Source of the DNA: Aquabacterium sp.
Lineage (GTDB): Bacteria > Pseudomonadota > Gammaproteobacteria > Burkholderiales > Burkholderiaceae_C
Reading direction: 5' to 3'
DNA: 37,295 nt
Assembly: GCA_023150345.1 (NCBI GenBank)
Contig: JAKLLB010000038.1
Location: 1 to 37,295 of the forward strand
Below are positions 1 through 6,325 of the stretch, piece by piece (position 1 is the first letter of the stretch; each line of letters begins with the position of its first letter). The notes under the pieces were generated by a model that saw only the letters and a program-made list of their open reading frames with translations, made no database searches and had not been told where the DNA came from. Position numbers and translations under genes: made by a program.

Positions 1-1
1 C

Positions 2-385
2 TATCCGGGTTGGTGGGAAGGCGGCCCGCAGCTCGAGCTGCACGTCAACAGCAAGGCCTACGACGGTCTTTCGGCCGAGTACAAAGCCATCATCGAGGCG
101 GCCGCGACCTACGGCCACGTCGACATGCAGGCCAAGTACGACGGCAAGAACGCCCAGTCGTTGAAGCAACTGGTGGCCGGTGGCGCCAAGCTGTTCCCGT
201 TCCCGAAGGACTTCATGGATGCGGCGTTCAAGGAGGCCATGGCGCTGTACAGCGACATCGCCGGCAAGAACCCGAACTGGAAGAAGGTCTACGACGACTA
301 CTCGGCGTTCCGCCGAGACGCCAACCTCTGGTTCCGCTTCACCGAGGCCAACTTCGACAACTTCATGCAGCGCCAGAAGCTGTGA
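2..385 (+). CDS. TRAP transporter substrate-binding protein, C-terminal part (5' cut by window)
   Basis: The last 127 codons of a periplasmic DctP-type solute receptor run in from the window edge. The visible part opens with YPGWWEGGPQLELHVN and ends FDNFMQRQKL followed by TGA. The PGWWE motif and the Y-D-x-L-x-x-E-Y-x-A-x-I-E-A-A helix resemble the TakP branch of TRAP receptors, which bind 2-oxo acids and related carboxylates; this assignment is from memory of the family. It should deliver substrate to the membrane subunits encoded at 536-3015. Unusually it is transcribed towards them, convergent, instead of leading a P-Q-M operon. Substrate is not decidable from this fragment. Confidence 0.85.
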   Translation, partial: YPGWWEGGPQLELHVNSKAYDGLSAEYKAIIEAAATYGHVDMQAKYDGKNAQSLKQLVAGGAKLFPFPKDFMDAAFKEAMALYSDIAGKNPNWKKVYDDYSAFRRDANLWFRFTEANFDNFMQRQKL

Positions 386-454
386 TGTGAGATGGGCTGA
401 TCGGCCTTCCGGGCCGGTCAGCGGCACCGCGTCGGCGGTGCCAGCATCAGCAAC

Positions 455-494
455 GGGGCCCCGACGCCAAAGGCGTGCGGGGCCCCGATTTCTT
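455..494 (+). terminator. Rho-independent terminator after the TRAP receptor gene
   Basis: A GC-rich hairpin (GGGGCCCCG-ACGCC, loop AAA, GGCGT-g-CGGGGCCCC, with one bulged G) spans 455-486. A short T-rich stretch, GATTTCTTT, follows on the + strand. It sits between the convergent dctP and dctM genes. The T-rich side favours + strand use, although the stem could act on both. Confidence 0.75.
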
Positions 495-535
495 TGGCGG
501 TGCGATCGACGGCCGCACCGCCTGCAGGCGCTGTC

Positions 536-2416
536 CTACTTCTTGCCCTTGGCGTTGTCTTCCTTCACCGCTTCGAGCAGTGCCTTCATCGGGTCCTCCT
601 CCTTCTCGGCGGCAGCGGGCGCCGCGCCGGAAGCGCCCGTGGCACCTGCGGCGGGCGTCGCCGTGCCGGACGCACCGGGCGACGCAGGCGCGGCGGGCAA
701 CGCGGGCGCCGTTGCGGGCTCTGGCTCGGAGGGCAGTGGCACCGACAACTGCTCGATGGCCTTGTCCAGGTCGACCTTCTGACCGCTGTCCATGCCGTCG
801 ATCACGAGCTTGGGCCAGGCGATGATCACCGCGACCATGATGATCTGCAGCACGATGAAGGCGATCGAGCCCTTGTAGATCTGGCCGGTGGTCACGGCCG
901 GTATCGTGGCGCCGGTGATGCGGTCCTTGTAGTCGGACTTGGCCGCCACGCTGCGCAGGTAGAACAGCGCGAACCCGAACGGCGGCGTGAGGAACGAGGT
1001 CTGCAGGTTCATCGCGATGACGACCCCGAACCAGATCATGATGCCGTCCACTGGCGTGCCGGGCGGGAACATGCCGGGCAGCAGCTTCTCGGCCACCGGC
1101 GCCAGCATCGGGATCACGATGAAGGCGATCTCGAAGAAGTCGATGAACATGCCCAGGATGAACACCAGCAGGTTCACCACGATCAGGAAGCCCAGCGCAC
1201 CGCCGGGCAGCTGCGAGAACAGATGCTCGACCCACACATGGCCGTCCGCGGCGTTGAAAGTGAAGCTGAAGACGGTGGAGCCGATCAGGATGAACAGCAC
1301 GAACGTGGCCAGGCGTGTGGTGCTGTCCAGCGCTTGCCGCATGAGCGTCAGGTTCAGCTTGCGGCGGCTGCCGGCCATGATGAGTGCCCCGGCAGCGCCC
1401 ATGGCGCCGCCCTCGGTGGGCGTGGCCACGCCCAGGAAGATGGTGCCCAGGACGAGGAAGATGAGCACGAGCGGCGGAATCAGCACGAAGGTGACGCGCT
1501 CGGACAGCCGCGACAGCAGACCCATGCCGGTGAACTTGTTCACCAGCGCCAGGGCGAGCGCCAGCAACGACGACACGGTCATCGACATGATCACCACTTC
1601 GTCGCCGGGCGCTGCGCTGGTGCGGCCGGTCCAGGCCTTCATCATGCCGTCGTGTACCTGGGCCCAGGCAAAGCCTGCCGCGGCGCAGATGGCCAGCAGC
1701 AACAGCAGCGAGACATGGCCGCTGCTGCCGTTGGTTTCGCGGTAGATGCGCGCTTCAGCGGGCAGTGCCGGTACCCATGCCGGGCGCACGATGGCCACCA
1801 CCGCGACGAACAGCAGGTACAGGCCCACCAGCAGTAGGCCGGGCAGCATGGCGCCGGCGTACATGTCGCCCACCGAGCGGCCGAGCTGGTCGGCCAGCAC
1901 GATGAGCACCAGGCTGGGTGGTATGGCCTGCGCCAGGGTTCCCGATGCGGTGATGGTGCCGGTGGCGATGGTGCGGTTGTAGCCGTAGCGCAGCATGATG
2001 GGCAGCGAGATCAGGCCCATCGAGATGACCGCCGCTGCCACCACGCCGGTGGTGGCGGCCAGCAGCGCTCCGACCAGGATCACCGCGATGGCCAGGCCGC
2101 CGCGCACCGGGCCGAACACCTGGCCCACGGTTTCGAGCAGGTCCTCGGCCATGCCCGAGCGCTCGAGGATGATGCCCATGAAGGTGAAGAACGGGATGGC
2201 CAGCAGCGTCTCGTTCGACATGATCGCGAACACGCGTTGCGGCAGGGCCTGGAACAGCGTGGACTGGAACAGGTCGACCGACATGCCGATGTAGCCGAAC
2301 AGCAAGCCGGTGGCCGCGAGGCCGAAGGCCACCGGAATGCCGGTGAGCAGGAAGACCAGCAGCCCGGCGAAGAGCAGTGGTACGAAGTTCTGGACGATGA
2401 AGGCGGACATGGTCAC
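536..2416 (-). CDS. dctM: TRAP transporter large permease subunit (DctM)
   Basis: A 626-residue, very hydrophobic protein of the DctM ion-transporter superfamily, the cation-coupled channel subunit of a tripartite periplasmic transporter. Family landmarks are the N-terminal VAFGLAATGLLFGYIG, the segment SNETLLAIPFFTFMG and the repeat-related GVATPTEGGAMGAAGA. The last 70 or so residues are not membrane: a Pro/Ala/Ser/Gly-rich linker followed by a charged helix (KEEDPMKALLEAVKED). This tail is not typical of DctM and looks disordered. The GTG start at 2416 overlaps the stop of dctQ (GTGA); an ATG two codons later is an alternative. The gene is transcribed with dctQ as a QM pair. Confidence 0.93.
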   Translation of the reverse strand: MTMSAFIVQNFVPLLFAGLLVFLLTGIPVAFGLAATGLLFGYIGMSVDLFQSTLFQALPQRVFAIMSNETLLAIPFFTFMGIILERSGMAEDLLETVGQVFGPVRGGLAIAVILVGALLAATTGVVAAAVISMGLISLPIMLRYGYNRTIATGTITASGTLAQAIPPSLVLIVLADQLGRSVGDMYAGAMLPGLLLVGLYLLFVAVVAIVRPAWVPALPAEARIYRETNGSSGHVSLLLLLAICAAAGFAWAQVHDGMMKAWTGRTSAAPGDEVVIMSMTVSSLLALALALVNKFTGMGLLSRLSERVTFVLIPPLVLIFLVLGTIFLGVATPTEGGAMGAAGALIMAGSRRKLNLTLMRQALDSTTRLATFVLFILIGSTVFSFTFNAADGHVWVEHLFSQLPGGALGFLIVVNLLVFILGMFIDFFEIAFIVIPMLAPVAEKLLPGMFPPGTPVDGIMIWFGVVIAMNLQTSFLTPPFGFALFYLRSVAAKSDYKDRITGATIPAVTTGQIYKGSIAFIVLQIIMVAVIIAWPKLVIDGMDSGQKVDLDKAIEQLSVPLPSEPEPATAPALPAAPASPGASGTATPAAGATGASGAAPAAAEKEEDPMKALLEAVKEDNAKGKK

Positions 2417-3015
2417 TTGCTCGCGAGTGCGTGTTTCTCGGCCTCTGCGGCCAGTTCTTCGGCGAGCAGTTCCTCGGCCGACTTCTCATGCTCCACGCTG
2501 AACGGCTCGCTGCGGTGTCCCGTGAGGAAGGCCACGCGCTTGATCAGCTCGGAGGACGCCTGCGCCAGCAGGATTGCAAATCCCACCGGCACCAGCATCA
2601 GCACCGGCCAGCGGATCAGTCCGCCGGCGTTCTGGCTCATCTCGCCGGTGGACAAGGCCTGCTGGGCCAGCGGCCAGCCCAGCTTGATCATGATGATGGA
2701 CAGCGGGATCGTGAACACGACGATGCCCACGGCATCGATCGTGGCGTTGGTGCGCTTGCTCAGGCGACTCGAGATGAAGTCGATGCGCACATGGGCGTTC
2801 TTCAGCATCACGTAGCCCACGCCCAGCATGAACACCGCGGCGAACAGATACCACTGCACCTCGAGCCAGGCGTTCGAGCCGATGTTGAAGAGCTTGCGAA
2901 TGATCGCGTTGCCGGCGCTGATGAGCACCGCGGCGAGCACGAACCACGACATCGCGCGGCCCAGCAGCTCGTTGACGCGGTCGATCAGGCGGGAGAGTTG
3001 CAGTAGGGCTGTCAC
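2413..3015 (-). CDS. dctQ: TRAP transporter small permease subunit (DctQ)
   Basis: A 200-residue four-helix membrane protein. Hydrophobic segments include WFVLAAVLISAGNAIIRK, VQWYLFAAVFMLGVGYVML, a segment with IVVFTIPLSIIMI and one with VLMLVPVGFAILLA. The motif WLEVQWYLFA and the H-V-R-I-D pattern are typical of DctQ, the partner that docks DctM. The reading frame is open far upstream. I chose GTG at 3015 because GGAG lies five bases before it and the family starts close to the first helix. ATG at 3078 is the alternative, with a weaker site. The 175 bases upstream (3016-3190) hold no gene and probably the promoter for dctQM. Confidence 0.9.
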   Translation of the reverse strand: MTALLQLSRLIDRVNELLGRAMSWFVLAAVLISAGNAIIRKLFNIGSNAWLEVQWYLFAAVFMLGVGYVMLKNAHVRIDFISSRLSKRTNATIDAVGIVVFTIPLSIIMIKLGWPLAQQALSTGEMSQNAGGLIRWPVLMLVPVGFAILLAQASSELIKRVAFLTGHRSEPFSVEHEKSAEELLAEELAAEAEKHALASK

Positions 3016-3190
3016 CTTGTCTCCGATCGAGTGGATTTCCAAGCCCGATAGCGGTGCTGCCAGTGGATGGGGCAGCATCGCCTCGGGTAGAAGCGCTACT
3101 GTAAGGAGGGGTGGCTGAAAGCCCTCTGAAAGCAGGGCCGCACCTCGGGTAACCCCTGATGCCGTTTGCACCCGGGCGATCCCGGTGCGG

Positions 3191-3544
3191 TCAGTCGCGC
3201 AGTTGCAGCGCAGCGACGTACAGCCGGGTGGAGCGGGCGCCGCTGCGGCAATAGGCCAGCACCGGGCCCGGCAGTTCATCGAGCAGAGCGGCCATGGCCG
3301 CGACTTCGTCGGGCGAGTGGTAGCCCGGTGGCACCGGCAGGTAGCGATAGGCGAGCCCGGCGGCCTGTGCCGCGGCGCGCACGGCGGCATCAGTGGGTTG
3401 GTCGGGTCCGGCCTCGTAGTCGGGCCGGTTGTTCACCACGCTGCGAAAACCCAGCGCCGCCACCTCGGCCATGTGCTCGGGCCCAAGCTGTGCGGCCACG
3501 AAGAAGCCGGCATCCACCGGTCGCAAGGGCAACGACGTGTTCAT
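3191..3544 (-). CDS. DUF442 / TIGR01244 sulfurtransferase-phosphatase-like protein
   Basis: A 117-residue cytosolic protein of the Blh-like (beta-lactamase-hydrolase-like) family. The start MNTSLPLRPVDAGFFVAAQL and the core FRSVVNNRPDYE match the family. The active-site loop is C99-R-S-G-A-R-S, a protein-tyrosine-phosphatase-type Cys/Arg loop. Members occur alone or fused to metallo-hydrolases and are linked to sulfide metabolism in some bacteria; substrate is unknown. It ends 14 bases upstream of nothing coding on its own strand except the dctQ leader, and it follows yqeY by 13 bases, so it may be co-transcribed with yqeY. Confidence 0.85.
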   Translation of the reverse strand: MNTSLPLRPVDAGFFVAAQLGPEHMAEVAALGFRSVVNNRPDYEAGPDQPTDAAVRAAAQAAGLAYRYLPVPPGYHSPDEVAAMAALLDELPGPVLAYCRSGARSTRLYVAALQLRD

Positions 3545-3557
3545 CGCTGCTCCGCGC

Positions 3558-4007
3558 TCACCGTGGGGTCAGGGCCGCCTTCACGGCGGCCGATACGACG
3601 GCCATGTCGGCCTGACCGGCCAGACGCGTCTTGGCCAGCCCCATCACCTTGCCCATGTCGCCCGGGCCGCTGGCACCGAGTTCGGCCACGATGGCGGCGA
3701 TGGCCGCGGTAACCGCCTCGGTCGACAGGCGCTGCGGCAGGTAGCCTTGCAGCACCGCAAGCTCGGCCGACTCCTTGTCGACCAGATCGGTGCGGCCGGC
3801 GGCCTGGAATGCGGCGATCGAGTCCTTGCGCTGCTTCACCAGCTTGTCGACCACACCCACCACGGCGGCATCATCGAGCACGATGCGCTCATCCACCTCG
3901 CGCTGCTTGATGGCTGCCAGCAGCATGCGGATGGTGGACAGGCGATCGGCCTGGCGGGCGCGCATGGCGTCCTTCATGTGCTCGGTGATCTGGTCTTTGA
4001 GGCTCAT
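3558..4007 (-). CDS. yqeY: GatB/YqeY domain protein
   Basis: A 149-residue YqeY protein related to the tRNA-binding tail of GatB. The sequence MSLKDQITEHMKDAMRARQ, the segment STIRMLLAAIKQREVDER and the C-terminal GDMGKVMGLAKTRLAGQADM are diagnostic. I chose ATG 4007 (MSLKD) over an in-frame ATG ten codons earlier, because family members begin at this point. It lies downstream of rpsU, the usual proteobacterial order, but dnaG and rpoD do not follow here. A terminator-like hairpin between rpsU and yqeY (4028-4066) would reduce read-through. Molecular role is unproven in the family. Confidence 0.9.
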   Translation of the reverse strand: MSLKDQITEHMKDAMRARQADRLSTIRMLLAAIKQREVDERIVLDDAAVVGVVDKLVKQRKDSIAAFQAAGRTDLVDKESAELAVLQGYLPQRLSTEAVTAAIAAIVAELGASGPGDMGKVMGLAKTRLAGQADMAVVSAAVKAALTPR

Positions 4008-4027
4008 GGTGGGCAAAGAAGGGTACG

Positions 4028-4066
4028 TGAAAAGCACAACGCCCGCAGCGGCGTCCCGTGCGGGCG
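4028..4066 (-). terminator. Terminator/attenuator between rpsU and yqeY
   Basis: Read on the - strand, CGCCCGCA (4066-4059) pairs with TGCGGGCG (4047-4040), and TTGTGCTTTT follows. The eight-base perfect stem plus T-rich tail is a good intrinsic terminator for rpsU mRNA, leaving some read-through into yqeY. Confidence 0.75.
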
Positions 4067-4091
4067 TGGTGAACTCGGGGTCATTCGCGGC

Positions 4092-4154
4092 GCAGGCGGC
4101 GCAGGCGGCGCAGGCGGCGCAGGCGGCGCAGGCGGCGCGGGCGGCGCAGGCCGC
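4092..4154. repeat. Seven-copy 9-bp tandem repeat (GCAGGCGGC) behind rpsU
   Basis: Five perfect GCAGGCGGC units (4092-4136) are followed by two variants, GCGGGCGGC and GCAGGCCGC. The array fills the space between the rpsU stop (4167) and its terminator. It is not part of a plausible gene: on the - strand it reads as Arg-Arg-Leu repeats only in an overlong shadow frame. Such an array can change copy number by slippage. Confidence 0.9.
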
Positions 4155-4166
4155 GGCACGGCGCTT

Positions 4167-4379
4167 TCAGTACAGCTTCTTGGGCAGCTGCATGCTGCGC
4201 ACGCGCTTGTAGTGGCGCTTGACGGCCGCGGCCTTCTTGCGCTTGCGCTCGGAGGTGGGCTTTTCGTAGAACTCGCGTGCGCGCAGTTCGGTCAGCAGGC
4301 CCAGCTTTTCGATCGTGCGCTTGAAGCGGCGCAGGGCCACATCGAACGGCTCGTTTTCCTTGACGCGAATGGTGGTCAT
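4167..4379 (-). CDS. rpsU: Small ribosomal subunit protein S21
   Basis: A 70-residue basic protein, [20 protein letters not shown] to SMQLPKKLY, full length for bS21 of Betaproteobacteria. S21 sits on the 30S platform near the anti-Shine-Dalgarno end of 16S rRNA and helps initiation. The gene leads the rpsU-yqeY pair. A sigma70-like promoter overlaps the end of the upstream gene (4617-4646), which predicts a long leader of roughly 230 bases with several GC-rich inverted repeats. The mRNA ends at the hairpin at 4028-4066 after the 9-bp tandem repeat. Confidence 0.98.
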   Translation of the reverse strand: MTTIRVKENEPFDVALRRFKRTIEKLGLLTELRAREFYEKPTSERKRKKAAAVKRHYKRVRSMQLPKKLY

Positions 4380-4616
4380 TTAACGGTTGGATCCTAAGGT
4401 TTGCGCTCGGTGTTCCTGTCTCGGCCTTGCGACGCGATGGCACCGTGCCCATCCGGCGCACGCCAGGGGTGGATGCCCCGGGGTGCGTACAGGGTGTCGC
4501 CCGGGTGCTACCCAGGCACGCCACCCGCACAGGTGGGCCGACTCATCGCGCAGCATCAGCAATTCCGGACTTGCCAGGCCGGGGAATCGACACGCGGTTT
4601 GCCAGCAAAGACTGCG

Positions 4617-4646
4617 ATTCTACTGCGAATGCAAGGGCTTTGCCAA
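4617..4646 (-). promoter_or_regulatory. Probable sigma70 promoter for rpsU
   Basis: On the - strand, TTGGCA (4646-4641), an 18-base spacer and TAGAAT (4622-4617) form a good promoter. It overlaps the last codons and stop of the flavoprotein gene. Transcription would begin near 4610, leaving about 230 bases of untranslated leader before rpsU. That leader (4380-4610) holds no gene I can support. Confidence 0.6.
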
Positions 4647-5837
4647 TCCGTCGGCACAGGCTGCCGCGCTGGACCACGCCCACTGGAAGTTGTAGCCACC
4701 CAGCCACCCGGTCACGTCGACCACCTCGCCGATGAAGTGCAGCCCAGGCTGGCGCCGGCTGCCCATGTGGCGCGAATCCAGCTCGCGCGTATCCACGCCA
4801 CCGGCGGTGACCTCGGCCTTGCGAAATCCCTCTGTGCCGGAGGGCGCCAATGACCAGCGCGCCAAGCTGGCGGCCAGCCGATCGAGGTCGCGGTCGCGCA
4901 TTTCGGCCACAGGTCGTTGCCCGTCCAGCCCTTGCTGCTGCACCCAGGTCGAGGCCAGTCGCTGGGGCAGCCACTGGGCGAGTTCGCTGCCGAGCTGGCG
5001 CCGCGACACGGACTTGGCATGGCGCAGTTCACCCGCCAGGTCCCGGGCTGCGCCGAGGTCGATGTTCAACGGCTGCCCGGGCCTCCAGGCGGTGGAGATC
5101 TGAAGCACCGCTGGGCCACTGAGCCCGCGATGCGTGAACAGCAAGTCCTCGACGAAGCGGGTGCGCGCGCGACCCTGGCCGGTCTCGATGGCCACTTCGA
5201 GCGAGACACCGGCCAGCGCCGCGAAAGGCGCCCAAGCCTGGGCGTCGAAGGTCAGCGGCACCAGTGCCGGGCGCGGCTCGACGATGCGATGGCCGAACTG
5301 GCGCGCCAGTCGATGGCCGAAGTCGCTCGCACCGACCTGCGGCAGCGACAACCCGCCGGTGGCCACCACCAGCTGTGCCGTGCGCACGGGCCCGCGGGCG
5401 GTGTCGAGCTCGAACCCGGCAGGTCCATGGCGCACCTCGTGCACGGCGCAGGGTTGGCGGTGCTCGACCCGGCCGGCCCGGCACTCGGCCAGCAGCATGT
5501 CGATGATGCGCTGACTGGTGTCGTCGCAGAACAGCTGGCCGCGGTGCTTCTCGTGGTAGCCGATGCCGTGGGCCTGGACCAGCGCGATGAAATCTGCAGC
5601 CGGGTGACGCGCCAGGGCCGAGCGGCAGAAGTCGGGGTTGGCGCTGAAGTAGTGCGCCGGTGCCGCATCGCGATTGGTGAAGTTGCAGCGACCGCCGCCG
5701 GAGATGCGGATCTTCTCGGCCACGCGGGTGGCGTGGTCCAGCAGCAGCACGCGCAGGCCCTTCTGCCCGGCGCGGGCGGCGCAGTACAGGCCGGCCGCGC
5801 CGGCACCGATGACGGCAACATCGAATGCGTCGGCCAT
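4620..5837 (-). CDS. HI0933-family FAD-dependent oxidoreductase (YhiN/BaiN type)
   Basis: A 405-residue flavoprotein. It opens with a dinucleotide-binding motif, VAVIGAGAAGLYCAARAG, and the family signature KIRISGGGRCNFTN follows. GGLSLPQVGASDFGHRLA and the C-terminal GGVDTRELDSRHM and GWLGGYNFQWAW segments complete the domain. Members are soluble; the physiological substrate is generally unknown, and one relative reduces bile-acid intermediates. Length is normal. It stands alone, 67 bases after nirD in the opposite genomic direction of reading (that is, upstream of it sits the nirD stop at 5905), and its 3' end contains the rpsU promoter. Confidence 0.9.
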   Translation of the reverse strand: MADAFDVAVIGAGAAGLYCAARAGQKGLRVLLLDHATRVAEKIRISGGGRCNFTNRDAAPAHYFSANPDFCRSALARHPAADFIALVQAHGIGYHEKHRGQLFCDDTSQRIIDMLLAECRAGRVEHRQPCAVHEVRHGPAGFELDTARGPVRTAQLVVATGGLSLPQVGASDFGHRLARQFGHRIVEPRPALVPLTFDAQAWAPFAALAGVSLEVAIETGQGRARTRFVEDLLFTHRGLSGPAVLQISTAWRPGQPLNIDLGAARDLAGELRHAKSVSRRQLGSELAQWLPQRLASTWVQQQGLDGQRPVAEMRDRDLDRLAASLARWSLAPSGTEGFRKAEVTAGGVDTRELDSRHMGSRRQPGLHFIGEVVDVTGWLGGYNFQWAWSSAAACADGLAKPLHSQ

Positions 5838-5904
5838 GGGCGCGGATTATCCGGGGCGCCGGCCGGTGACCGGCCGCGCGCAAGACCGACCGCCGATCGG
5901 CCGG

Positions 5905-6297
5905 TCAGGCTTCGGCGCAGGCGCACGCGCATGCACGCGGCCCGGCGGTCGGCGCGCAGGCGTCGAGTGCCCGCTGTGCCAGTTCGTCTGCGTCCAGGTA
6001 CACCACACCCGTTTCCACCCGGCAGGCGAAAGTCGGCGTGCGGCCTTCGTCGGGCGCTTGCGCGCTGCCGTCGGCCAGGCCGATCGTCCAGCCGTGCAGG
6101 GGGCAGGTCACGCGGTCGCCCGCGACCAGGCCCTGGCTCAGCGGGCCACCCTTGTGCGGGCAGCGGTCGAGCAGCGCGTACACGCGGTCGTCGTGGGCGC
6201 GGAACACCGCCACCGGCAGGCCCTGGGCGCGGGCGATGCGTCGCGCGCCCAGCGGCGGCAGGTCGTCGAGGGAACAAACGGCGGTCCAGCGGGTCAT
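5905..6297 (-). CDS. nirD: Nitrite reductase (NADH) small subunit, Rieske type
   Basis: A 130-residue NirD. It has a complete Rieske [2Fe-2S] site: C46-P-H48 and, 16 residues later, C65-P-L-H68. Many enterobacterial NirD proteins lack these ligands, so this is the cluster-bearing form. It pairs with NirB to reduce nitrite to ammonium with NADH in the cytoplasm. ATG 6297 was chosen because MTRWTAVCSLDDLP is the normal family start; the open frame continues upstream only through the nirB end. The last 20 residues are unusual, ending in alternating Ala-Cys (RACACACAEA). The gene starts 28 bases after nirB and is surely co-transcribed. Confidence 0.93.
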   Translation of the reverse strand: MTRWTAVCSLDDLPPLGARRIARAQGLPVAVFRAHDDRVYALLDRCPHKGGPLSQGLVAGDRVTCPLHGWTIGLADGSAQAPDEGRTPTFACRVETGVVYLDADELAQRALDACAPTAGPRACACACAEA

Positions 6298-6325
6298 GTC
6301 TCGGGCTCCAGGGGTGGGTTCACTG

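Noticed and set aside
3085-3180. Terminator or riboswitch upstream of dctQ
   Set aside because: Short inverted repeats (GGGGT...ACCCC, CCCTC...GAGGG-like) are present, but no consistent stem or T-tract. I could not support a named element.
4081-4530. 149-codon frame with Arg-Arg-Leu repeats over rpsU
   Set aside because: The repeats come from the non-coding 9-bp tandem array, and the frame runs out of phase through rpsU.
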